A DNA stretch of 64,000 nt from an uncultured Roseburia sp. GTDB taxonomy: Bacteria; Bacillota; Clostridia; Lachnospirales; Lachnospiraceae. A program made the translations under genes and the position numbers. Positions 46,347 to 54,378 of the stretch are shown piece after piece. The stretch is taken from positions 1-64,000 of the forward strand of contig CAMFYL010000008.1 in assembly GCA_946002055.1 (NCBI GenBank). Reading direction: 5' to 3'. The notes below the pieces were generated by a model. The model was given only the letters and a program-made list of their open reading frames with translations, had not been told where the DNA came from and did not search any database. Numbering within the stretch: the first letter of the stretch is position 1; every line of letters starts with the position of its first letter.

Positions 46347-46891
46347 GATTCCTTCCTCTGACAACCTCCGCAACCAGCGCAGTTTCTAGCAGAATCAGCC
46401 ACAGCCACACTGCTCTCATAAAAGGTTTCAAGCAGGCATACCGCCTGGGCAGAGATACCCTCCTCTCTACCGGTAAAGCCCAGATGCTCCTCTGTGGTGG
46501 CCTTAATGTTAATCTGGGAAGGTAAAACGCCAAGGGTCTTGGCTATATGATTCTCCATCTGCTCTATATATGGACGAAGCTTAGGTTTTTGGGCGATGAC
46601 AGTGGCATCAATATTTCCAATCACATAGCCCGCCTCTGTAATCAAGGAGCTTACATGCTCTAACAGCTTCATAGATGAGATTCCCCTATACTGTTCATCC
46701 GTATCCGGAAAATGCTTACCGATATCTCCCATTCCGGCAGCACCTAAGATAGCATCCATAATAGCATGCAGCAGCACATCTGCATCTGAATGGCCAAGCA
46801 GTCCCATGGTATGCTCTATTTCCACGCCGCCTAAGATTAGCTTTCTGCCTTCCACCAGCTTATGAACATCATAACCAGAACCTATTCGCAT
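46343..46891 (-). CDS. ispF: 2-C-methyl-D-erythritol 2,4-cyclodiphosphate synthase
   Basis: A step of the non-mevalonate isoprenoid pathway. Metal ligands D8, H10 (GYDVHK) and H42 ([10 protein letters not shown]) and the C-terminal [14 protein letters not shown] are present. The normal family domain ends near residue 158; here about 24 more residues follow, ending in [13 protein letters not shown] with four cysteines. AGGAG precedes the ATG. ispD is not adjacent. Expression must come through the terminator at 46909-46942 or from a weak promoter. Confidence 0.93.
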   Translation of the reverse strand: MRIGSGYDVHKLVEGRKLILGGVEIEHTMGLLGHSDADVLLHAIMDAILGAAGMGDIGKHFPDTDEQYRGISSMKLLEHVSSLITEAGYVIGNIDATVIAQKPKLRPYIEQMENHIAKTLGVLPSQINIKATTEEHLGFTGREEGISAQAVCLLETFYESSVAVADSARNCAGCGGCQRKES

Positions 46892-46908
46892 CTTCCCATC
46901 TCCTTGTT

Positions 46909-46942
46909 AAAAAAATAAGGTCAGACCCTTTGGTCTAACCTT
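46909..46942 (-). terminator. Intrinsic terminator after the tRNA pair
   Basis: An 11-bp stem with one mismatch (46917-46927 with 46932-46942), 4-base loop and TTTTTTT on the minus strand. It ends the tRNA transcript 18 bases before the ispF start. Confidence 0.82.
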
Positions 46943-46952
46943 GTAGTAAAAG

Positions 46953-47026
46953 TAGCGAGAGAGAGACTTGAACTCTCAACCTCCCGGGTATGAACCGGAC
47001 GCTCTAGCCAGTTGAGCCATCTCGCC
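46953..47026 (-). tRNA. tRNA-Met (anticodon CAT)
   Basis: A full cloverleaf: acceptor GGCGAGA/TCTCGCT, D arm GCTC/GAGC, anticodon loop TTCATAC in a GC-rich stem, T arm GAGAG-TTCAAGT-CTCTC. Anticodon CAT. The paired first base (G-U) and A/U-rich T arm do not fit initiator tRNA; it is an elongator tRNA-Met, or less likely tRNA-Ile that carries lysidine. CCA is not encoded. Confidence 0.9.
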
Positions 47027-47050
47027 ATATGAATGAAAGATTGATAGAAA

Positions 47051-47123
47051 TGGGACCTACAGGGCTCGAACCTGTGACCCTCTGCTTGTAAGGCAGATGC
47101 TCTCCCAGCTGAGCTAAGATCCC
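47051..47123 (-). tRNA. tRNA-Val (anticodon TAC)
   Basis: A full cloverleaf: acceptor GGGATCT/AGGTCCC, D arm GCTC/GAGC, anticodon loop CTTACAA between TCTGC and GCAGA, T arm ACAGG-TTCGAGC-CCTGT. CCA is not encoded. It is 24 bases upstream of the tRNA-Met and on the same transcript. Confidence 0.95.
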
Positions 47124-47154
47124 ATTCTTCAGCCGCTTGTCGCGACCGAAATTA

Positions 47155-47183
47155 AATATACTATACTTCCATTCGTTCGTCAA
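47155..47183 (-). promoter_or_regulatory. Promoter of the tRNA pair
   Basis: Minus-strand TTGACG (47178-47183), 17-base spacer and TATATT (47155-47160); start near 47148. Confidence 0.78.
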
Positions 47184-47209
47184 CACTTTTTTAAAAATTT
47201 TGACACAAT

Positions 47210-49645
47210 TTATACAAGTTCCTTTTCTTCCACCAAACGGGACACTAATTTCACGCAATCAGAGGCATCGGAGGAATATCCATCCGCTCCAATTTCATGG
47301 GCAAAACTCTCAGTAATGCAGGCTCCACCAACAATGATTTTTGCAAGGCAGCCTTTCTGCTTTGCCATCTCAACCACATCTTTCATGCGCATCATAGTTG
47401 TTGTCATCAGTGCAGAAAGACCAATAACTGCTGCCTTTTCCTCCATAGCTTTGTCTACAATGGATTCCGCCGGCACATCTTTCCCCATATCAATCACACG
47501 ATACCCATAGTTCTTCAACATCAAAACCACAAGGTTCTTTCCGATATCGTGAATATCTCCCTCAACAGTAGCAAAGATAATAGTAGCCTTGGGCTCTTCA
47601 TCACTGTCCGCTGCCAAAAGCGGCTCTAAGTATTCCATTGCCTCCTTCATAGCATTGGCTCCGGCAATCAACTGTGGCAGAAAGTACTTCTTATTATCAT
47701 AGTACTCTCCCACTTTATTAATGGCAGGAATCAGATACTCCTCAATGACATCCGATGGCTCTTTTCCTTCGTCGATAGCCTGTTGTACATGAGCAACCAC
47801 GTTTGCCTTATCTCCCTTTACCACACAGTCAAAAATCGGGTGAGTCTCTTCCTTTGTCTCCTCCTGTTTTGTAGCTGCCAGCTCTTCTTTCTTGGCAAAT
47901 GTCATGGCAGCGGTAGGTACGGATGATAAGTAACGCTCAGAAGCCTCCGCTTTGCCCAAGAGCAAGTCTGTAGCCAAGGCGGTATACATAAGCATTTCCT
48001 GAGAAGGATTGGCAATAGCCATTGTAAGTCCTTTGGAAACTGCGACATTTAAAAATGCTGTATTAACAAAAGCTCGCTGTGGCATACCAAAAGATATATT
48101 AGAAAGACCACAAATGGTTGGAACACCAAGCTCCTCCTTACAATATGTTATGGTTTCAAAACACTCCCTGGCTGCATTTGGATTGGCACCTACCGTAGTC
48201 ACAAGCACATCCACTATTACATCATTTTTAGACAATCCAAGTTTGTTTGCCTCCTCTAATATGGTGGCAATGTTTTGCTTCTTTTCTTCCAAATCCTCGG
48301 GAAGTCCTGCAGAAGATAGTGGCAACAACACAAACATTGCACCATACTTCTTTGCGATTGGAAGAAGCTGCTCCATTTTTTCCTTTTCGCAGGAAATGGA
48401 GTTGATGAGAGCTCGTCCCGGATAGATACGAAGAGCCGCCTCCATCACATCCACATAACTGGTATCAATACAGAGTGGCAAATCCACTGTGGAACTCACC
48501 TCGTAGACTGCCTCAACCATCATCTCTTTCTCATCAATACCATTGGTTCCCATATTCACGTCAAGAACGGAAGCACCTGCCTGTTCCTGATCCATGGCAA
48601 ACTGACGCACCATCTGTAAGCTTCCTGCCCGTAATTCTTCTTGCAGAGCCTTCTTTCCGGTAGGATTGATACGCTCACCTACCACGCGAAATGCCCCTTC
48701 TTTATCTACCAAAACATTCTGTCGTTCCGATGTAATGTATGGTAAATGTTTTGGCTTAGGCAGCGTCACACCTCTGCCCTTTGCCATATCCGAAAGTGCC
48801 TTAATATGTGAAGGCGTAGTCCCGCAACAACCACCAATAAAGGCTGCCCCTGCATCAAGTAGTTTTTCGCAAGATGCTGCAAACTCTTCTGGCGTCATCT
48901 TATAGACTGTCTCTCCATTTTCCAGTTCAGGAAGACCGGCATTTGGTTTTACCAGAATCGGAATATCTGCAACTTCTGCCATTTGTTCCACCAGTTCTAT
49001 CATATCCTCCGGTCCGGTGGAGCAATTGATCCCCACCACATCGGCTCCCATATTCTGAAGGACTATCATAGCGGTATCCGGTCTGGTTCCGTAGAGTGTT
49101 CGGCCATCTTCGTTATAGGTTAGAGAAATCATCACCGGCAAATCACAGGTTTCCTTACATGCCAAAAGTGCAGCACGACACTCCTGGAGACTCATCATTG
49201 TCTCCACTACAATTAAGTCTACACCTTCCTTTATGATTGCCTGCAGTTGCTCCTTATATACATCCACCAGGTCTTCAAACATAAAATCACCAACAGGATA
49301 CAACTGCTGTCCTGTCATGGTCAAATCCGCTGCCACCAGGGCCTTTCCTTCTGCAGCCTCTCTGCTATATCGTACCATGGCGCGATTAATCTCTTCTAAG
49401 CGTTCAACCTGACCATACTCCGCAAGCTTAATGCGATTTGCAGTAAAGGTTGGAGCATATAAAATATTCGTTCCAGCCTCTACATACTCCCGCTGCAGTG
49501 ATACAATAGCGTCTTTATGATCATAAATCCAAGCTTCCGGGCAAACACCCATTGGCATTCCCTTTGCCATCAGGTTAGAGCCTGTTGCGCCATCCAGAAT
49601 GATTGGTCCTTTTTCTAACAAATCAAATAAGTCTTGCTTCTTCAT
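47210..49645 (-). CDS. metH: Cobalamin-dependent methionine synthase, short form
   Basis: Transfers a methyl group from methyltetrahydrofolate to homocysteine through cobalamin. The 811-residue protein has the homocysteine domain with zinc cysteines (GINCS, GGCCGTTP), the pterin-binding domain (GERINPTGKK, DVNMG), the cap domain and the B12-binding domain with GDIHDIGKNLV. The C-terminal SAM-dependent reactivation domain of the 1200-residue enterobacterial enzyme is missing, as is normal in many anaerobic Firmicutes. It follows the MetF fusion gene by 57 bases. GAGGT precedes the ATG. Confidence 0.94.
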   Translation of the reverse strand: MKKQDLFDLLEKGPIILDGATGSNLMAKGMPMGVCPEAWIYDHKDAIVSLQREYVEAGTNILYAPTFTANRIKLAEYGQVERLEEINRAMVRYSREAAEGKALVAADLTMTGQQLYPVGDFMFEDLVDVYKEQLQAIIKEGVDLIVVETMMSLQECRAALLACKETCDLPVMISLTYNEDGRTLYGTRPDTAMIVLQNMGADVVGINCSTGPEDMIELVEQMAEVADIPILVKPNAGLPELENGETVYKMTPEEFAASCEKLLDAGAAFIGGCCGTTPSHIKALSDMAKGRGVTLPKPKHLPYITSERQNVLVDKEGAFRVVGERINPTGKKALQEELRAGSLQMVRQFAMDQEQAGASVLDVNMGTNGIDEKEMMVEAVYEVSSTVDLPLCIDTSYVDVMEAALRIYPGRALINSISCEKEKMEQLLPIAKKYGAMFVLLPLSSAGLPEDLEEKKQNIATILEEANKLGLSKNDVIVDVLVTTVGANPNAARECFETITYCKEELGVPTICGLSNISFGMPQRAFVNTAFLNVAVSKGLTMAIANPSQEMLMYTALATDLLLGKAEASERYLSSVPTAAMTFAKKEELAATKQEETKEETHPIFDCVVKGDKANVVAHVQQAIDEGKEPSDVIEEYLIPAINKVGEYYDNKKYFLPQLIAGANAMKEAMEYLEPLLAADSDEEPKATIIFATVEGDIHDIGKNLVVLMLKNYGYRVIDMGKDVPAESIVDKAMEEKAAVIGLSALMTTTMMRMKDVVEMAKQKGCLAKIIVGGACITESFAHEIGADGYSSDASDCVKLVSRLVEEKELV

Positions 49646-49684
49646 TAATCGTTCTACCTCGTCATATATTTTAATTTAGACGGT

Positions 49685-49712
49685 ACCATTGGGGACAGTC
49701 ACTCATGGCACC
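49685..49712. repeat. Small imperfect hairpin between metF and metH
   Basis: GGTACCAT and ATGGCACC form an 8-base inverted repeat with one mismatch around GGGGACAGTCAC. The core GGGGAC resembles REP-like palindromes seen in Firmicutes. I found no second copy in the window except the related core in the terminator at 55756-55793, in reverse orientation. Confidence 0.3.
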
Positions 49713-51514
49713 CTTATTTCCTCAATGATGGTACAAATCAAGCCCACTCGATTAAATGGTGTCATAAAATAATATCCATCCACCACTGATGACAATTTCT
49801 CAGCAATTTCAACTGACACCTGCACGGCTACCTTCTCATATTCTTCACGAGTCATATCTGGCTGATACCTGTCGAGAATTTCCATAGGCACACGGATTCC
49901 CGGCATTTCATTGGCAATAAAAAGTGCATTCTTTCTACTCACCAAAGGCATAATTCCTCCCAGAATTTTTGCCCCGGTCATTTCTCGCAATTGGCCGATT
50001 CGTTCTATATCTTCCTCACCATAGATTGGCTGTGTCAAAAAGAAGGAACATCCCCGCTCCATCTTTGATTTCATTCGCTTGGCAATGGCGTCTACATTTG
50101 CCCCGTGATAATTAAGAGCGCCACCATATACAACTCTATCTGATGCAAACTGATCTTCATTCATCTCCTGCAATAATCCCATAAATTTAATGGAATTATA
50201 GTCGAAGACCTGGGTAATGGAACTTCTGTCCGTCTTTGCTACAGGATCACCTGTCACAATAAGAAAATGCTTAATGTCATTGATATAATCACCCAGCATA
50301 GTTCCTCTAAGGGAAATCACATTGCGGTCTCTACAGGATAAGTGGGGCATAACCGGTATCCCTACTTCACGTTGAATGCGCTGTCCCAAAAGCGATGCAT
50401 CCATACGGCTTCTTGCCATAGGCGAGTCAGATAAGGTGAGTAAATCCACTCTGTGCTCCTTTAATAATTCTGCTCCCGAAAACAGCTTGTCCACAGCAAG
50501 TCCTGATGGTGGATCCAGTTCCACAATAAAAGGTTTCTCCCCTGCCTGCAATTTTTTCCAAAATTCTGATTCTGTTCGACTAACGGTAGCCTCCCCAGCC
50601 GGTCCCATTGACTTTTGTGGCTTTGTCTGCCCCGCTAATTTTGCATACACTTCTTTCAGATATTCCGGTGTGGTTCCACAACAACCACCAATAGCATCTA
50701 TCCCCAACTCATATATCTTTTCTAACATCTTAGCAAAGTATGATGCATTCTTTCCGTAAATGGTCTTTCCTCGCAGCTGGAATGGATAGCCTGCATTTGG
50801 CAATGCCAGCACCGGCTTATCTGATGGAAATGTAACCGCTTCTAACATCTGATACATATGAGCCGCTTCCACACCGCAGTTGAGACCGTATGCATCTATA
50901 TTATCATCCTGACACATGCGAAGAACCATACGCTCAAAGCGAAGACCTGTCTTCGTATATCCTGTTTTATCAAAGGAGAACGTCACTGCCACAAAGGCAT
51001 CCTCTATTTGTTCTTTTATATAAGAAACAATGGTCGGAATATAGTAAATGTCTGACTGGGTTTCCAAAAGAAACGTGTCTGCCCCGGCTTCGATAAAGGT
51101 GTCTACAAGAAACTTATACTCCTGCAGCACTTCACTCTCATCTCGCTGTCCCAAATCATAGATGGTTCCAATATCAGCGGCGATAAAAATCTCCGGCTTT
51201 TCCTTCTGCTCCTGGTACTCCTTAAGAAAGGTATTCTTTGCCTCCACTGCTAAATGATACCCCGCCTTAATGCAGGTAGCCATTTCCTCTCGATTGGAAA
51301 AGAAACCCGTATTGATGGCAAAGGTATTGGTGCGAAGCAATCTTGCTCCGCTGTGCAAATACTCCAGATGAATTTCTTTGATTCGCTCCGGGAAAAGAAT
51401 ATTGGCTTTCTCCACCAATACATCCTCTCCTTGGTATTTCTCTCCATAATAGGTTCCCATTGCGCCATCTGCAAACAATGTATGTTCTTGTAAATACTCC
51501 GTCAGTCTGTTCAT
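49703..51514 (-). CDS. Bifunctional homocysteine S-methyltransferase/methylenetetrahydrofolate reductase
   Basis: A 603-residue fusion similar in architecture to Bacillus YitJ. The N-terminal homocysteine methyltransferase domain (about 1-300) has the zinc cysteines (YGLNCG, GGCCGTTP). The C-terminal part (about 330-600) is a MetF-type flavin reductase (FIVELDPPSGL, LIVTGDP, FFLTQPIYG). It would supply methyltetrahydrofolate to metH, next in the operon. I start at the ATG at 51514, 8 bases after AGGA; an earlier start would run through the terminator stem at 51534-51565. Confidence 0.93.
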   Translation of the reverse strand: MNRLTEYLQEHTLFADGAMGTYYGEKYQGEDVLVEKANILFPERIKEIHLEYLHSGARLLRTNTFAINTGFFSNREEMATCIKAGYHLAVEAKNTFLKEYQEQKEKPEIFIAADIGTIYDLGQRDESEVLQEYKFLVDTFIEAGADTFLLETQSDIYYIPTIVSYIKEQIEDAFVAVTFSFDKTGYTKTGLRFERMVLRMCQDDNIDAYGLNCGVEAAHMYQMLEAVTFPSDKPVLALPNAGYPFQLRGKTIYGKNASYFAKMLEKIYELGIDAIGGCCGTTPEYLKEVYAKLAGQTKPQKSMGPAGEATVSRTESEFWKKLQAGEKPFIVELDPPSGLAVDKLFSGAELLKEHRVDLLTLSDSPMARSRMDASLLGQRIQREVGIPVMPHLSCRDRNVISLRGTMLGDYINDIKHFLIVTGDPVAKTDRSSITQVFDYNSIKFMGLLQEMNEDQFASDRVVYGGALNYHGANVDAIAKRMKSKMERGCSFFLTQPIYGEEDIERIGQLREMTGAKILGGIMPLVSRKNALFIANEMPGIRVPMEILDRYQPDMTREEYEKVAVQVSVEIAEKLSSVVDGYYFMTPFNRVGLICTIIEEIRVP

Positions 51515-51529
51515 TCTCTTTTTCCTCAT

Positions 51530-51565
51530 AAAAAATGCTGTGGTAAAACACTTTACCACAGCATT
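51530..51565 (-). terminator. Intrinsic terminator after the SPKTG surface-protein gene
   Basis: A 14-bp perfect stem (51534-51547 with 51552-51565), 4-base loop and TTTTTT on the minus strand. It ends only 15-20 bases before the metF-fusion start, leaving no room for a promoter. Confidence 0.88.
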
Positions 51566-51581
51566 ATTCTAATACATTTTC

Positions 51582-52115
51582 TTATTTATGTGTAGGATTT
51601 TTTAACATAAACCACATGGTAAATCCACCCACAAGTAACACAAATGCCATTGCTCCATAGCCAACCATTGGGTCTAAACCTGTCTTTGGTGATTTCAAAA
51701 TCTGACCTGTTGTCTGAGTCGATGGAGTGTTGGTTGTGGTGTTACCATTGTTTCCTGTATTGCCACCAGGAGTGGTTGCTTTTGGCACTGTCACTTCCTT
51801 TACTGTCCAATCACCACCTTCATAGTCGGAAACATACAGCATATATTTTTCACCGGCTTCAAGTGCAAGACCTTCCATGGTTGCACTATATTTCCCATCC
51901 TGCGTTCCAACTGTGGTCATAGCTATGATTGAATTACCATCCAAACTACGTAGTTGAATCGTAACCGCCAATGCTTCAGTAGAACCTTTTACTTTGACCT
52001 GACCTGTAGTTGCTTCACCACTGGAAACAACAACACTTTTATTAGCAGCCATAACCGGCATTGATATACAGATAAGGAGTATTATCATTGTTATTGCTGA
52101 TATTATCTTTTTCAT
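51582..52115 (-). CDS. Secreted surface protein with SPKTG-type sorting tail
   Basis: A 177-residue protein with a signal peptide (about 1-24, cleavage after VMA-A), a beta-rich domain (25-110), a Thr/Asn/Gly-rich linker (112-138) and a C-terminal SPKTG, hydrophobic stretch and short basic tail (about 142-177). This is the layout of a sortase substrate, with SPKTG replacing LPXTG. The last gene of a pair, 14 bases after the 695-residue secreted protein. I do not recognise the folded domain. GGAGG precedes the ATG. Confidence 0.8.
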   Translation of the reverse strand: MKKIISAITMIILLICISMPVMAANKSVVVSSGEATTGQVKVKGSTEALAVTIQLRSLDGNSIIAMTTVGTQDGKYSATMEGLALEAGEKYMLYVSDYEGGDWTVKEVTVPKATTPGGNTGNNGNTTTNTPSTQTTGQILKSPKTGLDPMVGYGAMAFVLLVGGFTMWFMLKNPTHK

Positions 52116-52129
52116 GTCATTTCTCCTCC

Positions 52130-54217
52130 TTAATTAAAGTTCCATTCAACCTTGCCATCCCAAGACACACCTCGTCCGGATCCAATCTGTGTACCGCTAA
52201 AGTTTGTTTTGCTGTCATATCCAGCATTCATAACTAATGCCTGGAAAGGTTTAAACTGAACAAGTGTCAATGGTTCACCCCAGTTTCCATCATCAAGTCT
52301 TGTATGTGATGGTGCAAAGCCAATTAAGAAGTCTGTGGTTGCAACAGTTGTATTTGTTGCAGGTGTATAACTATATTTATTCAAAACAGCAGTTGTACCA
52401 TCATCATACGTTAAGAACAGTTTCAAATCATCGCTACCTGCTGATGTTTGATCGTTGCTTGGATGATAGTAGGTTGCCCATACAGCCACCTGCTGTCCAT
52501 TTAGATAGTCGTAATCAAATGTAATACCTGTCTCTTCGTTGCCATGTAAGACATTTTCCCGACGAACACCTTCTCCATCATCCATCAAGAACATACTATC
52601 AATCACAAGACCGATTCTATGAATAGAAATGGTCTTCTTCTCTCCATTGTCATAGGTGATTTCCAACGGAACCGCATTGTAGAAGTTTGACTTAAAGGAA
52701 ACTTTATAATCATCATCGTTAAGCTTTGTTATTACAACGCCATCACTCATAGTAGTATCTTTTAACGCCACACCTGAAATTCCACTGACACCCACGCCAG
52801 TTTCGCCATTTAATGGTGTAAGATGAATCGCACTGCATCCCACAAAGACTTCTGCATACTTTTCATCTGCCTCACTACCAGTCTGACACACATTGTCAAT
52901 TAGATCTGAATTCACACCCGGACTATTTTTCGTCTCACCTTCACCATTGACCATAACATAGCTCTTAGATGGTTTAATGAGTCGTACCTTGCCACCCATT
53001 CTCAAAGACTCAACATGGTTCACACCAATCCCCATTCCAGTGCAGTAATTATCCCTACAATTTTTAATCATCCTATCGTTAGAAAGATTCACACAATAAA
53101 CATCATCTTTCTCAGGATTGTTGGTCTCTGTACTTCCTGCACCATTTCCGTTTATCATTACCGCATTCTTGTCAAACTCTGCTGCCACACATATAGCCTT
53201 ATCCCCAGGATTTTCCTTGTCAAAGGCTATTTTATCATTTTGCACATTTCTCAAATACAATCCTTCACCTGTGCTAATTAAAACCGTATCCTTATTTGGC
53301 AGTGCATAGAGGACACCACTCACTTCCACTGGATGGTTGTCATAGTCAACGCCTAGATTAATAACATAGCGGTATTTAGCATACGAGGCTGTTGAACCAT
53401 TTGCAAGTTTTGCTGTGTAGTCGCCATCCTGTGTAACTTGCATTCTTTCTGGATCATTAATCAAATCATTGGGATGTGCTATCTCAAACTTATCGGAAAG
53501 TAATCCACCCTCTTCCCAAAAATACTTGTGACAGAGTTCCGTAGCAAAACCTATTCTCATATCCGTAGCATCAACATCGCTATCATTATCCCAATCACTA
53601 TAGGCATAAATATAGTCTTCAATCAAATCTTTTGCTTTCGGATCACCTTCCCTAGGATATTTTAATACTAAATGGAAATTAGTATCTTTCCCTTCCTCCA
53701 TCTCAGCATGATATATTAAGGTGGTTTCGCCATTATTCTCTGTTATATTACCAAGAAGATCAATTCCCTCACCATCAAATCCTTCATGATAACGGGCAAA
53801 TGGAATAATTTTACCTCTCACCGTCAATTTTATAGACACTCGTTGAACATTTGAAAGGTTTGCTTCACCTCCGCAAGCCGGAATTACATCGAATCCACAC
53901 CACCTAGTATCTTCCCAATCGCTCTTCCATGCACCAATAAATCCTTCTTGTCCATCTTCTAATGCAAATATTTCTTCAGTCAAAGGCTTCCATGTCAACT
54001 CCTCATCGGTCTTATCTCCATCGTAGTCCAGAGCATATGCCACTTCGATATCTGCCCCGCTTACGCATTCAATCTCAATAGAAACTTTTGTCGGATCTGG
54101 TGTATACTCCTCTTCTGCAAATGCCATTCCACTGTTGTATCCTAAAACCGTTGCTACGGTAATGGTCAACACTGAAATAGAAGCAATTATCTTCTTCGCC
54201 TTACTCCCTTTCCACAT
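52130..54217 (-). CDS. Large secreted protein of unknown function
   Basis: A 695-residue protein with a signal peptide (about 1-34) and no membrane anchor or sorting signal at the C-terminus, which ends VEWNFN. I do not recognise a family. The mature part is acidic. Two calcium-loop-like motifs are visible: DYDGDKTDEE (64-73) and DWDNDSDVDATD (208-219), the latter similar to dockerin/EF-hand loops. Several paired cysteines occur (C51, C107, C115, C229). Composition and many short beta-type segments suggest an adhesin or ligand-binding surface protein. It is co-transcribed with the SPKTG protein and divergent from a LuxR-type regulator. AGGAGG precedes the ATG. Confidence 0.75.
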   Translation of the reverse strand: MWKGSKAKKIIASISVLTITVATVLGYNSGMAFAEEEYTPDPTKVSIEIECVSGADIEVAYALDYDGDKTDEELTWKPLTEEIFALEDGQEGFIGAWKSDWEDTRWCGFDVIPACGGEANLSNVQRVSIKLTVRGKIIPFARYHEGFDGEGIDLLGNITENNGETTLIYHAEMEEGKDTNFHLVLKYPREGDPKAKDLIEDYIYAYSDWDNDSDVDATDMRIGFATELCHKYFWEEGGLLSDKFEIAHPNDLINDPERMQVTQDGDYTAKLANGSTASYAKYRYVINLGVDYDNHPVEVSGVLYALPNKDTVLISTGEGLYLRNVQNDKIAFDKENPGDKAICVAAEFDKNAVMINGNGAGSTETNNPEKDDVYCVNLSNDRMIKNCRDNYCTGMGIGVNHVESLRMGGKVRLIKPSKSYVMVNGEGETKNSPGVNSDLIDNVCQTGSEADEKYAEVFVGCSAIHLTPLNGETGVGVSGISGVALKDTTMSDGVVITKLNDDDYKVSFKSNFYNAVPLEITYDNGEKKTISIHRIGLVIDSMFLMDDGEGVRRENVLHGNEETGITFDYDYLNGQQVAVWATYYHPSNDQTSAGSDDLKLFLTYDDGTTAVLNKYSYTPATNTTVATTDFLIGFAPSHTRLDDGNWGEPLTLVQFKPFQALVMNAGYDSKTNFSGTQIGSGRGVSWDGKVEWNFN

Positions 54218-54267
54218 ACAATTTTCTACCTCCTCTTCTGTAGAGTTCTCACTTCATTGATGAACCC

Positions 54268-54301
54268 ATTATACAATATCCCACCTATCCCCGTAGGATA
54301 G
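54268..54301 (-). promoter_or_regulatory. Promoter and palindromic operator of the surface-protein pair
   Basis: The minus-strand -10 TATAAT (54268-54273) has no usable -35 (CTACGG at 17 bases). That position is covered by CTATCC (54285-54290) and GGATAG (54296-54301), a 6-bp inverted repeat with a 5-base spacer. A weak -35 replaced by a palindrome is the pattern of an activator-dependent promoter. The divergent LuxR-type protein is the natural candidate. Its own -10 (TATAAT, 54340-54345) is about 40 bases away. Confidence 0.6.
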
Positions 54302-54378
54302 TTTTGGGTTAGGTATCGCATTTATTGCCTGTCCTATGGTATAATTCACATACGACTTCACATTTGGAGGAACAATTG

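Noticed and set aside
47004-47258. Minus-strand open frame over the tRNA region
   Set aside because: It covers the tRNA-Val gene, the tRNA promoter and the end of metH; it has no ribosome binding site.
47210-49645. metH as a truncated pseudogene
   Set aside because: The missing activation domain is normal for this short MetH type in anaerobic Firmicutes; the protein ends cleanly after the B12 domain.
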